A program made the position numbers and the translations under genes. A stretch of DNA of 64,000 bases from Cumulibacter sp047975195 (GTDB lineage: Bacteria; Actinomycetota; Actinomycetes; Mycobacteriales; Antricoccaceae), in contig JBKEDB010000005.1 of NCBI GenBank assembly GCA_047975195.1, positions 62,001 to 126,000 of the forward strand, read 5' to 3'. This document shows positions 33,674 to 43,650 of this stretch, in pieces. Numbering within the stretch: position 1 is the stretch's first letter; every line of letters begins with the position of its first letter. A model generated the notes under the pieces. The model was not told where the DNA came from and made no database searches. It saw nothing but the letters and a program-made list of their open reading frames with translations.

Positions 33674-34057
33674 TTATCCGCGCGTCTGCTCTGCAGCCTG
33701 TAAGCGGGCCTCCGCCCGCGCCTTGGCTGCGGCGCCTTCCTCGTCAGCTGAGGCACCGGCGAGCGCAACTCGCGCCCGGTCGACGTCAATCTCGTCGGAG
33801 AGTTCGGCAAACTCCGCAAGGATCGACACGCCCTTGTCGCTCACCGACAAGAATCCGCCATGTACTGCGGCGATCAGCGGGCCCTCACCGCCGGTCCGGT
33901 TGATCTTCACCAGACCGGGATCAGCGAGTTCACCCAGTGTCGGGGCGTGGCCGGGCAGTACACCCAACTCGCCTTCGGTCGTGCGGGCGATGACCATATC
34001 GGCCTCACCCGACCACAGCAACCGCTCGACGGCAACCAGCTCCACGTTTAGTGGCAT
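33674..34057 (-). CDS. atpC: ATP synthase epsilon subunit
   Basis: 127 aa. Beta-sandwich N-terminal domain: MPLNVELVAVERLLWSGEAD, GELGVLPGHAPTLGEL. C-terminal helical arm, with EIDVDRARVALAGASADEEG in it, as in actinobacteria. Central-stalk subunit controlling rotation and ATPase inhibition. Last gene of the operon; AGGAGG lies upstream. Confidence 0.95.
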   Translation of the reverse strand: MPLNVELVAVERLLWSGEADMVIARTTEGELGVLPGHAPTLGELADPGLVKINRTGGEGPLIAAVHGGFLSVSDKGVSILAEFAELSDEIDVDRARVALAGASADEEGAAAKARAEARLQAAEQTRG

Positions 34058-34089
34058 AGCTGGTCCTCCTTCCTATCGTGCGGCGGACG

Positions 34090-35538
<1,449 letters not shown>

Positions 35539-35539
35539 A

Positions 35540-36493
35540 TCAATCATCACTTCCTGCGGAGGCAAGCGCGTCGGCGCCACCGACGATCTCGCTGATTTCC
35601 TGGGTAATTTGGGCCTGTCGAGCCTGGTTCGCCTCGCGGGTGAGGTTCAGGATCAGTTCGCTGGCGTTATCGGTCGCGGACTTCATCGCCGCACGCCGGG
35701 CGGCTGATTCCGAGGCCGAGGACTCCAACATCGCCGAGAAGATCCGGGTGTTGACGTACTTCGGCAACATCGCGTCCATCAAGTCGGTCGCGTTCGGCTC
35801 GAACTCGTACGACGGCGGAATCTGGTCCTTCGCTGCCGCCTGCGCGGTCGCGTCCTCATCGGCGTACTCGACCTCAAGCGGCGCAATGCGAGTCGCGGTC
35901 GGAACCTGCGACAGCATCGAGCGGAACTCGGTATAGACCATGTGGACCTCGTCGAAGCCGCGGATACCGTCGGCCCCGGGGCCTTCAGCATCGTCATCGG
36001 CACCGGCGACGAACCCTGCGATCAGCGCCTCACCGACCGCCCGGGCGTCGTCGTACGACGGACGCTCGGAGAACCCGGTCCATTCGCCGGCGAGTTCGCG
36101 GCCACGGAACGAGTAGTAGGTCACGCCACGCCGCCCGGTCACGTACAGCACCGGCTCCTTGCCCTGCTCGCGCAGGAGGGACATGAGCTCTTCGGCGGTC
36201 TTGATCGCGTTCGAGTTGTAGCCACCACACAGGCCGCGGTCGGCCGTCACGACGAGGACGGCGGCACGCTTGGGATTCTCCCGTTCCTTCAGCAACGGGT
36301 GATCCAAAGCGGCGGACCCTGCCAGCGCGGACATGACTCGCGTCATCTCCCTGCTGTACGGCTGAGCCGCCTCGGCCTTAGCCTGTGCCTTACCGATACG
36401 CGTAGTAGCGATCAGTTCCTGGGCACGGGTGATCTTCTTCGTCGAGTTCACCGAACTGATTCGACGCCGAAGGTCACGGATTGAGGCTGCCAT
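35540..36493 (-). CDS. atpG: ATP synthase gamma subunit
   Basis: 317 aa. Coiled-coil rotor shaft: N-terminal DLRRRISSVNSTKKITRAQE and C-terminal SESAARRAAMKSATDNASEL. An acidic-glycine insert (ADDDAEGPGADGIRG, about residues 164-178) sits where mycobacterial gamma has its extra loop that suppresses ATP hydrolysis. That functional parallel is inference. Confidence 0.95.
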   Translation of the reverse strand: MAASIRDLRRRISSVNSTKKITRAQELIATTRIGKAQAKAEAAQPYSREMTRVMSALAGSAALDHPLLKERENPKRAAVLVVTADRGLCGGYNSNAIKTAEELMSLLREQGKEPVLYVTGRRGVTYYSFRGRELAGEWTGFSERPSYDDARAVGEALIAGFVAGADDDAEGPGADGIRGFDEVHMVYTEFRSMLSQVPTATRIAPLEVEYADEDATAQAAAKDQIPPSYEFEPNATDLMDAMLPKYVNTRIFSAMLESSASESAARRAAMKSATDNASELILNLTREANQARQAQITQEISEIVGGADALASAGSDD

Positions 36494-36503
36494 GTCGCGT
36501 CGC

Positions 36504-38141
36504 CTACTTCTTTGCCTTGTAGACGGTGACCTTCTCCTGGCCGACCGACCCGGCGTCCATCGCCTGTGCTGGCGCCTCGTTCAGCAGTTGCTCACCGCTG
36601 GAAGTGGTGAAGCGCTTCTGGAACTCGACGACCGCAGCCTCGAGTTCGGCGGTGGCCTCGTCCGACAATTTCTTCGACTCGGCGATCGAGTTCATGATGG
36701 AGGGGTGCTGGTGACGGGCGAACTCCAGGAACTCACCCTCGAAGCGACGCACATCCTCGATCGGAACGATGTCCAGATGCCCCTTGGTGCCGAGGTAGAT
36801 CGAGACGACCTGCTCCTCGACCGCGAACGGAGAGTACTGACCCTGCTTGAGAATCTCGACCAATCGAGCGCCGCGGTCCAGGGTCGCCTTCGACGCCGCG
36901 TCCAGATCCGAGGCGAACGCAGAGAACGCCTCGAGCTCACGGAACTGCGAGAGGTCCAAGCGCAGCGAACCAGCGACGTCCTTCATGGCCTTGACCTGAG
37001 CGGACGTACCGACGCGGGAGACCGAGATACCGACGTTGATCGCCGGACGGACACCGTTGTTGAAGAGGTCGGACTGCAGGAAGCACTGACCGTCGGTGAT
37101 CGAAATGACGTTCGTCGGGATGTATGCCGACACGTCGTTCGCCTTGGTCTCGATGATCGGTAGACCGGTCATCGAACCGCCGCCGAGTTCATCGGAGAGC
37201 TTCGCGCAGCGCTCGAGCAGACGCGAGTGCAAGTAAAAGACGTCACCGGGGTACGCCTCGCGTCCCGGCGGACGACGCAGCAGCAGCGAAATCGCGCGGT
37301 ATGCCTCCGCCTGCTTGGTCAGGTCATCAAAGATGATCAGAACGTGCTTGCCCTGGTACATCCAGTGCTGGCCGATGGCCGAGCCGGTGTACGGGGCCAG
37401 CCACTTGAAGCCCGCCGAATCGGATGCCGGAGCGGCGACGATCGTGGTGTACTCCATCGCCCCGGCCTCTTCCAGAGCCGCGCGGACGCTGGAGATGGTC
37501 GAGCCCTTCTGGCCGATCGCGACGTAGATGCAACGCACCTGCTCGTTCGGATCGCCGGTCTCCCAGGCTGCCTTCTGGTTGATGATGGTGTCGATGCAGA
37601 CTGCGGTCTTACCGGTCTTGCGGTCACCAATAATCAACTGACGCTGACCGCGACCGATCGGCGTCATGGCGTCGATGGCCTTGATACCGGTCTGCAGCGG
37701 CTGCTTAACGGGCTGGCGCTCAACGACGCTGGCCGCCTGAAGTTCAAGGGCGCGCTCCTCGGTGGAAACGATGTCGCCCAGACCGTCGATCGCCTTACCC
37801 AGCGGGTCGACGACCCGTCCGAGGAAGCCGTCGCCGACCGGCACCGACAGCACACGGCCGGTCCGCTTGACCTGCTGGCCTTGCTCAATCTGGTCGTAGT
37901 CACCCAGGATGACCGCGCCGATGGAGCGCGCCTCGAGGTTCAACGCGACACCGATGATGCCGCCGGGGAACTCGAGGAGTTCGTTGGTCATCGCCGAGGG
38001 TAGGCCCTCGACCTGCGCGATTCCGTCCATCGTCTCGACGACGGTGCCGACTTCCTCGCGTGAGACGTCGGTCGTGTACGACGAGACATAGCTGTCAAGG
38101 GCGCTACGGATCTCGTCCGACGAGATCGTCAACTCCGCCAT
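36504..38141 (-). CDS. atpA: ATP synthase alpha subunit
   Basis: 545 aa. Non-catalytic nucleotide-binding F1 subunit: Walker A IIGDRKTGKTAVCID, the Arg-finger region SVSRVGTSAQ, and HVLIIFDDLTKQAEAYR. The C-terminal extension beyond about residue 510 (EFQKRFTTSSGEQLLNEAPA, onward to the end) resembles the long alpha tail of mycobacteria. Ten nt before atpG. Confidence 0.97.
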   Translation of the reverse strand: MAELTISSDEIRSALDSYVSSYTTDVSREEVGTVVETMDGIAQVEGLPSAMTNELLEFPGGIIGVALNLEARSIGAVILGDYDQIEQGQQVKRTGRVLSVPVGDGFLGRVVDPLGKAIDGLGDIVSTEERALELQAASVVERQPVKQPLQTGIKAIDAMTPIGRGQRQLIIGDRKTGKTAVCIDTIINQKAAWETGDPNEQVRCIYVAIGQKGSTISSVRAALEEAGAMEYTTIVAAPASDSAGFKWLAPYTGSAIGQHWMYQGKHVLIIFDDLTKQAEAYRAISLLLRRPPGREAYPGDVFYLHSRLLERCAKLSDELGGGSMTGLPIIETKANDVSAYIPTNVISITDGQCFLQSDLFNNGVRPAINVGISVSRVGTSAQVKAMKDVAGSLRLDLSQFRELEAFSAFASDLDAASKATLDRGARLVEILKQGQYSPFAVEEQVVSIYLGTKGHLDIVPIEDVRRFEGEFLEFARHQHPSIMNSIAESKKLSDEATAELEAAVVEFQKRFTTSSGEQLLNEAPAQAMDAGSVGQEKVTVYKAKK

Positions 38142-38177
38142 GGTTTCTTGTCCCTGCTCTCGTTGTTTCGAAGATTA

Positions 38178-39008
38178 CTAGCCAGCGAATCGGCGCTGGA
38201 TGTCGTCGAGGCGTCCTGCGATCGAACCGTCGATCACGTCGTCGCCGACCTGCACACGCAGGCCGCCGAGAATCGTGGGGTCGACATCGATCGAGACCGA
38301 AACCTCGCGACCGTAGATGCGCGAGAGCGCGGAGGTCAGCCGCCGCTCCTGCTCGTCGGTGAGTACGACCGGAGAGGTCACGACGGCGACCGAACGCCGA
38401 CGGCGACCCGCGGCGTCCTCCACCAGACCTTGCACCGAGTTGTACGTCGAGGCCGCACGCGGATTGCTCAGCACACTGCGCAGCAATCCGATGGTGATCG
38501 GGTTCGCATCCTTAACCAGCGCGCCGAGCAACTGCTGCCGCTGCGCGAGCGGAGCGCTCGCGTCGGACAGCGTCTGCTCCAACTCACCGTTGGCATCGAG
38601 CGCGCGACCGAAGCGGAACAGTTCCTCTTCGACAGTCGCGAACGAACCGGACTTCTCGGCGCTGATGAAGGCCGCTTGGTGAGACAGGTCGGTGAGCGCG
38701 TCGACGAGGTCGCCGGGCTTGGACCATGCCTGGGTCGTTGCCTTCTTCACGAGCTCGAGAGCGGAATCGCTGACCTGGCCGCCGAACAGCCGAGTGGCCA
38801 ACTGCTCACGGCTCGACGCCTGGGCAGAAGAGTCAGAGAGCGCGCGGCGAAGCCCCGGCTCGCTAGCGAGCAGGTCGGATACCTGCGCCAACTCACCGGA
38901 TAGTGCCTGCGCGCCCTGCGCCTCGAGGGTCGCGGTCGACTGATCGAGCTGCGCGCGCAGCCCGTGCAGCGACTCGCGGCTGGTTGCCTGCATCAATGCC
39001 GGAAGCAC
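38178..39008 (-). CDS. atpH: ATP synthase delta subunit
   Basis: 276 aa; GTG start with GGGGGAG eight bases upstream. The peripheral-stalk OSCP-like subunit; the C-terminal VVTSPVVLTDEQERRLTSAL, then GGLRVQVGDDVIDGSI, is the family signature. Unlike M. tuberculosis, b and delta are not fused here. It lies five nt after the atpF stop. Confidence 0.93.
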   Translation of the reverse strand: MLPALMQATSRESLHGLRAQLDQSTATLEAQGAQALSGELAQVSDLLASEPGLRRALSDSSAQASSREQLATRLFGGQVSDSALELVKKATTQAWSKPGDLVDALTDLSHQAAFISAEKSGSFATVEEELFRFGRALDANGELEQTLSDASAPLAQRQQLLGALVKDANPITIGLLRSVLSNPRAASTYNSVQGLVEDAAGRRRRSVAVVTSPVVLTDEQERRLTSALSRIYGREVSVSIDVDPTILGGLRVQVGDDVIDGSIAGRLDDIQRRFAG

Positions 39009-39013
39009 TGGCT

Positions 39014-39586
39014 CTACTCCCCCTGCTCGTTGAGCGACGTCGTGGCCGGCGCCGCCGCCTGCTCGCCGGCAACCTTGTCCAGCTCACCGAGGAAGCGTTC
39101 GACCGTGGCCGCAGTGCGTGCATCGTCCTGCAGCGACTCGCCGACGATACGGCTCGCGAGCTGAACAGACATGGTGCCGACCTGCTGGCGCAACTCCTGC
39201 ACGACCTGGCTGCGCTGTGCCTGCAACTGCTCGTCACCGCGGGCAACGATGCGATCGGACTCAGCCTGCGCCTGCGCCTGCATGTCCTCACGAATGCGCT
39301 GTGCTTCGGCGCGCGCGTCCTCACGGATCTGCGCGGCCTCTTCACGAGCACCGGCCAACTGAGCGTTGTACTTGTCGAGCGCTACCTTGGCCTCGCGCTG
39401 CGCGGCCTCGGCACGGGCGATTCCACCTTCGATTGCCTCAGCGCGGGTGGCGTAGGCCTTCTCAAAGGCGGGCCACACGAACTTGATCAAAATGAAGGCG
39501 AGGATCGCGAAGGCGATCAGCCCGACGATGATCTCGCCTACCGGCGGAATCAGCGGGTTGCTCGACTCAGCGGCAATGTACGTCAT
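39014..39586 (-). CDS. atpF: ATP synthase b subunit
   Basis: 190 aa from ATG 39586 (GGGA six bases upstream); an ATG four codons earlier touches the GGAG and is less likely. One membrane helix (about residues 17-37, EIIVGLIAFAILAFILIKFV), then a long charged coiled coil rich in Ala/Glu/Arg forming the peripheral stalk. Confidence 0.95.
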   Translation of the reverse strand: MTYIAAESSNPLIPPVGEIIVGLIAFAILAFILIKFVWPAFEKAYATRAEAIEGGIARAEAAQREAKVALDKYNAQLAGAREEAAQIREDARAEAQRIREDMQAQAQAESDRIVARGDEQLQAQRSQVVQELRQQVGTMSVQLASRIVGESLQDDARTAATVERFLGELDKVAGEQAAAPATTSLNEQGE

Positions 39587-39659
39587 AGTACGTCCCATCT
39601 CCTAGCCCGACGGCCGCAACCGGCGGGGCCTCTTGGTCAATCAGTCCTGAAACGATTGA

Positions 39660-39887
39660 CTAGCTGAAGATGAAGGGAACGACGAAGCCGATCAGAGCCA
39701 GCGCTTCAGAGAGCGCGAAGCCCATGAACAGGTAGGTGCGGGTCAGGCTCGCGGACTCGGGCTGGCGAGCGGTCGCCTGGATGTAAGCGGCGAATACGAT
39801 GCCTACACCGATACCCGGGCCGATAGCGGCCAGGCCGTACGCAACGGCGCCCAGGTTGCCAGTAACTTCGGCAAGGACGTCAACCAT
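39660..39887 (-). CDS. atpE: ATP synthase c subunit
   Basis: 75 aa, two helices with the polar loop ARQPESA. The proton-carrying Glu lies in GFALSEALALIG on helix 2. Helix 1 has GPGIGVGIVFA where M. tuberculosis has the Asp that contacts bedaquiline, so weak binding of that drug is plausible. GAAGGAG upstream supports high translation. Confidence 0.96.
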   Translation of the reverse strand: MVDVLAEVTGNLGAVAYGLAAIGPGIGVGIVFAAYIQATARQPESASLTRTYLFMGFALSEALALIGFVVPFIFS

Positions 39888-39971
39888 GTGGGTCTCCTTC
39901 TAGGGTGTTCAAGTGCCTGTCACTCAAACGCTTGTTGGGATGAATTACGGACTGCGGCGTCAACGAATGAC

Positions 39972-40781
39972 CTAGTGGCCGTCGCTGACCGACTCCTGCA
40001 GGTAAGTAGCTGCCAGCAGGGTGAAGACATATGCCTGAAGAACCTGAACCAGGATCTCGAAGAACGTCATGCCGATCGCCAGCACGAATGAGAACGGCGA
40101 AAGAAGCTTCAGCGTGAGGTGCGGCTGGCTGGCCATGTAGATGCCACCCAGGGCGAACACGACCAACAGGAGGTGGCCGGCGAACATGTTTGCGAACAGA
40201 CGAACAGCCAGCGTGAACGGACGGGAGATCAACTTGGAGAAGATCTCGATCGGGATCAGCAAGAAGTGCAGCGGCCACGGGACACCGGGGATGTAGATCA
40301 TGTTCTTGAGGTAGGTGAACAGACCTTGTCGCATGATGCCCAGGCCGATGTACCAGACGTAGACCATGATGGCCAGCAAGAGTGGGATCGCGAACTTACC
40401 GGTTGGCGCGATCTGCGCGAACGGGATGATGCCCATGATGTTGTTCGCGAGGATGAACACGAACAGCGTGGCGAGGTACGGGGCGAACTTGATGCCCTCG
40501 GGTCCGATCACGTCACGCGCGACGCTGCCGCGGACGAATCCGTAGATCGACTCACCGGCGAACTGGAGCTTGCCGGGGACTACCTTCGGCTTGCGCGAGG
40601 CAGCGATGAAGAAGCCGAGTACGGCGATGACGGCCAGCCAGTTGATCAGCGTGATACGCGTGATCGCGAACTCGATACCGGCGAGAGTGAACTCCCAAAT
40701 CGGTGTCGGATTGAACTCATGGGCCGGATCGGGAGCCTCAAAACCCGGGTACGGCTGTTGCGCCAGGACCGCGGCGATCAA
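39972..40781 (-). CDS. atpB: ATP synthase a subunit
   Basis: 269 aa, about five to six membrane helices; TTG start with AGAGGAG upstream. The essential Arg is in RPFTLAVRLFANMFAGHLL, and the C-terminal VQVLQAYVFTLLAATYL is conserved. Proton half-channels face the c-ring. The N-terminal QPYPGFEAPDPAHEF segment is the usual actinobacterial periplasmic lead. Confidence 0.95.
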   Translation of the reverse strand: MIAAVLAQQPYPGFEAPDPAHEFNPTPIWEFTLAGIEFAITRITLINWLAVIAVLGFFIAASRKPKVVPGKLQFAGESIYGFVRGSVARDVIGPEGIKFAPYLATLFVFILANNIMGIIPFAQIAPTGKFAIPLLLAIMVYVWYIGLGIMRQGLFTYLKNMIYIPGVPWPLHFLLIPIEIFSKLISRPFTLAVRLFANMFAGHLLLVVFALGGIYMASQPHLTLKLLSPFSFVLAIGMTFFEILVQVLQAYVFTLLAATYLQESVSDGH

Positions 40782-40825
40782 TGCGGTCTCCTCTCACCGA
40801 TTGAAGATGTGCGTTCGTAACAAAA

Positions 40826-40845
40826 CCACCGTGCTTAGGCGGTGG
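40826..40845 (-). terminator. Intrinsic terminator-like hairpin between the AtpZ-like gene and atpB
   Basis: CCACCG (40826-40831) and CGGTGG (40840-40845) with an 8-nt loop, followed on the minus strand by TTTTG. It lies in the 122-bp space before atpB. Minus-strand TACACT further upstream is -10-like, so atpB may have its own transcription input. Partial termination would lower assembly-factor relative to structural subunits, or the reverse if atpB has its own promoter. Confidence 0.55.
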
Positions 40846-40903
40846 CGGCTCTGTGAAGTGTAGATCAGGTGAACCTGCATTCGACATAGCGGGGTCGGTC
40901 AAA

Positions 40904-41284
40904 TCAGGTGTGACGTTCGTCGGTTTCCGGAATAGATCCGGGACCACCGTCATCGGTGGATTCACGACGCGCGAACAGTCCGCCGTCCTGCTTCTTGGAG
41001 ATGTCCATCAACGGTGGCGGACTGCCGGATTGCTTGACGACCAGGTAGACGCCGAGCCCTGCGCCGAGCAGCACGCCGATGGGCAGGAAGCCACGCCAGT
41101 CGGTCCAGGAACTCAGGCCCCAGCCGATCAGACCCCAGACGATGATTCCGGACAGCAACGTGCCCGTAGCGGTCCACCCCTGGGTGTCGCCCTGGCGATG
41201 GATGCGTCGCTTCTGGGACCGCGCTTCCTCCTTCGCGCGCATACGGTCGTACGCCGCACCAGGATCCTCACTCGGCTCGCTCAC
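40904..41284 (-). CDS. AtpZ/AtpI-like ATP synthase accessory membrane protein
   Basis: 126 aa from GTG 41284, overlapping the atpI stop as GTGA. A basic/acidic N-terminal half (AAYDRMRAKEEARSQKRRIH) is followed by two helices: GTLLSGIIVWGLIGWGLSSW and GFLPIGVLLGAGLGVYLVVK. The G-L--G---G--W-D--- pattern matches the small AtpZ-type subunits encoded just before atpB. Such proteins assist c-ring assembly or ion supply. The family call is from motif and position. Confidence 0.8.
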   Translation of the reverse strand: MSEPSEDPGAAYDRMRAKEEARSQKRRIHRQGDTQGWTATGTLLSGIIVWGLIGWGLSSWTDWRGFLPIGVLLGAGLGVYLVVKQSGSPPPLMDISKKQDGGLFARRESTDDGGPGSIPETDERHT

Positions 41285-41751
41285 TGGTCGTAATCCTTGT
41301 CGGTCGGTGGGTGGTAATCCACGTAGAATTGGCGCTTGCGGACCACGTACAGCACCTGCATGGCAGACCACAGCAGTACGCCGACGACCACGGCGATCGC
41401 CATCGCCTTCACGTCGATCGCGCCGTCGATCGGCATGCTGATCAGCACTACGCCCAGCACACTCAACTTGATCAAGTACGCCCCGAGCGCGGCCGGTAGC
41501 GTCAGCCGGTCATCCCGCTTGCCGGCCCAGGCGACGGCGAGCGAACTAATCACGAAGAACGCCGCGACGATCACAAAACCGAGGAGGACGCCCCACAGCG
41601 CCGCGCTGGCGAAGAACACACCTGCGATCACCGCACCGACAACCGCGAGCGCCGCGGTGGCCAGCAGCGCCGGGCGCAGGTGCCCGAGCGTCCACGGCGC
41701 ATCCGGACGCACCGGCTCATCGGGAATCTGCATATCCGGTAGCAGTTTCAT
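41281..41751 (-). CDS. atpI: ATP synthase protein I (AtpI-like)
   Basis: 156 aa, four membrane helices (about residues 26-48, 52-72, 84-106 and 114-134). Assembly chaperone for the c-ring in other bacteria. The short C-tail RKRQFYVDYHPPTDKDYD is polar. ATG overlaps the wecA stop as ATGA (41748-41751). Position wecA-atpI-atpB is as in M. tuberculosis. Confidence 0.85.
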   Translation of the reverse strand: MKLLPDMQIPDEPVRPDAPWTLGHLRPALLATAALAVVGAVIAGVFFASAALWGVLLGFVIVAAFFVISSLAVAWAGKRDDRLTLPAALGAYLIKLSVLGVVLISMPIDGAIDVKAMAIAVVVGVLLWSAMQVLYVVRKRQFYVDYHPPTDKDYDQ

Positions 41752-42908
41752 TTCTTCCGCTCGCTCATCCTCGAGGTCCGATGCACATGCGGCGCTCCGC
41801 CATCAATACGGCGACGTACGCGCGGCATGAGCATCAGGACCACCGCCGCCACCGCGAGAACTGCTGAGATCAGCAGCACCCAGCGTGTGTCGAAGATCGC
41901 GCTGCCGACACCCACGAACGTGAGCAGAGCGGTCCAGACGTACATGATGATCACCGCTCGCCTCTGGGTGTGACCAATTTCCAGCAAACGGTGATGTAGG
42001 TGCATTTTATCTGGAGTTGAGAACGGATTGAGTCCCTTGCGGGTGCGTCGTATCACCGCCAGCAGCATGTCGAGCAAGGGTATGGCCAGCACCGCGAGCG
42101 GCATCAGGATGGGCATGATCAGCGGTACGGCATTGCCGAGGGTGTCGAAGCTTTGGGTATCGGTACGCGCAGTAGTGGAGATCGCGGCTACGGCCAGTAC
42201 TAGACCGATGAGCATCGAACCGGAGTCGCCTAGGAAGATCCGCGCCGGGTTGAAGTTGTGCGGCAGGAATCCTAGACACGCGCCGGCGAGGACGGCAGTC
42301 ATCAATGCGGGAGCACTGAACGCGTCACCATATCCCTGCTTACCGAGGAAATAGCTATAGACGAAGAACCCGGCGGCGGTGATGATCGCGACCCCGGTCA
42401 GCAGTCCGTCGAGACCGTCGATGAAATTCATCGCATTCACGGTCGCTACGACCAGCACGGTAGTCAGGAGGAATGACGTGTTCGGGTCGAGCGAGATGGT
42501 GCCTAGTTCGCCGCCGGGAATGAATATGAAGGCCAGTTGCACACCCAACAGAACCAGCACACCGGCCGCGACGAGTTGACCGGCGAGTTTCGTCAGCGGG
42601 TCGAGGTCAAACCGGTCGTCGAGCGCACCGATGAGACAGATGATTCCCCCGGCCACGAGCACCGCGGTGGTCTCGGAAGAAAATATGAAGGTGTTCCGCA
42701 GGCCGGGCAACCTGGAGGCGACGTACACCCCGGCGCACATGCCGAGGTAGAGCCCCACTCCCCCAAGCCGCGGGATCGGAATGCTGTGCACATCCCGGTC
42801 GCGAACCGGGGGCATCGCACCCCAGCGGACCGAGCACCAACGAACGATTGGCGTGGCAAGGTACGTCACGATCGCGGCGACGCTCAGGACTAGGAGGTAC
42901 TCGCGCAC
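41748..42908 (-). CDS. wecA: Undecaprenyl/decaprenyl-phosphate GlcNAc-1-phosphate transferase
   Basis: 386 aa, ten or eleven helices; GTG start with GAGAGGG about 13 bases upstream. It starts linker-unit or other wall-glycan synthesis on the lipid carrier. Polyprenyl-phosphate transferase motifs: IPRLGG, GALDDRFDLDP (DDxxD Mg site), VNAMNFIDGLDGL, IFLGDSGSM, and the HLHHRL His motif. In relatives it is called Rfe/WecA and lies upstream of atpI. Confidence 0.92.
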   Translation of the reverse strand: MREYLLVLSVAAIVTYLATPIVRWCSVRWGAMPPVRDRDVHSIPIPRLGGVGLYLGMCAGVYVASRLPGLRNTFIFSSETTAVLVAGGIICLIGALDDRFDLDPLTKLAGQLVAAGVLVLLGVQLAFIFIPGGELGTISLDPNTSFLLTTVLVVATVNAMNFIDGLDGLLTGVAIITAAGFFVYSYFLGKQGYGDAFSAPALMTAVLAGACLGFLPHNFNPARIFLGDSGSMLIGLVLAVAAISTTARTDTQSFDTLGNAVPLIMPILMPLAVLAIPLLDMLLAVIRRTRKGLNPFSTPDKMHLHHRLLEIGHTQRRAVIIMYVWTALLTFVGVGSAIFDTRWVLLISAVLAVAAVVLMLMPRVRRRIDGGAPHVHRTSRMSERKK

Positions 42909-42972
42909 GGCGGGCCGTTGCCCTCTCTTTCGTACGGGGTCAACCCAATCAGCCTACGCGCCGCGGCCCCGC

Positions 42973-43641
42973 TCAAGCGATATCGGGGACGACAGCGCGA
43001 ATGTCCTCACGCGAGATGCCACCCTCACGGACGATCCGCGGCGGCGTCACCGTGCAATCGACGATCGTGGAGGCAGGCCGTCCGCCGGTGTGCCCCGCGT
43101 CGACGTATACGTGTACCGAGGAGCCGAGTTGGCGAATGGCCTCCTCGACCGAAGCCGCAGGCGGACGCCCGTGCTGGTTCGCGCTGGACACCGCCAACGG
43201 ACCTGTCCGCGCCAGAATGTCGCGAGCGATCTGGCTGTCGGGCATCCGGATGCCGACCGTCCCGCCCGTCTCCCCCAGATCCCAGGCGAGCGCCGGCGAG
43301 TACGTCACGATCACCGTGAGTGCGCCCGGCCAGAACCGCTCCGTGAGTTTCACCGCCGCGTCCGGTGCGACGGTCACCAAACCATGCAGCACCGCCTGAT
43401 CGGCGACCAGCACCGGAACCGGGTAATCGCGCCCGCGTCCCTTTGCCGCCAGCAGTGCGCCGACCGCCGGCGCATTGAACGCGTCCGCGGCGATGCCGTA
43501 GACAGTGTCGGTTGGCAACACGATCAGCCGACCGTCACGCAACGTCCCGCTCGCCTGTTCAACTGCATGTTCGTACGCCGCGGAATCGGGCTCGGTGGCA
43601 TCAAGGATCTCGAAGTCGGTCACGACTAGTGATCGTGCCAT
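42973..43641 (-). CDS. L-threonylcarbamoyladenylate synthase (Sua5/TsaC)
   Basis: 222 aa from ATG 43641; a GTG at 43623 aligns better with relatives and is an alternative. Makes threonylcarbamoyl-AMP from Thr, bicarbonate and ATP for t6A37 of ANN-decoding tRNAs. LIVLPTDTVYGIAADAFN, AAKGRGRDYPVPVLV, GTVGIRMPD and LAVSSANQHGRPP are the YrdC signature; there is no C-terminal Sua5 domain. Order prmC-(fad gene)-TsaC-wecA. Its start is 9 bp from the divergent FhuF-like gene. Confidence 0.92.
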   Translation of the reverse strand: MARSLVVTDFEILDATEPDSAAYEHAVEQASGTLRDGRLIVLPTDTVYGIAADAFNAPAVGALLAAKGRGRDYPVPVLVADQAVLHGLVTVAPDAAVKLTERFWPGALTVIVTYSPALAWDLGETGGTVGIRMPDSQIARDILARTGPLAVSSANQHGRPPAASVEEAIRQLGSSVHVYVDAGHTGGRPASTIVDCTVTPPRIVREGGISREDIRAVVPDIA

Positions 43642-43650
43642 GATCGGGGC

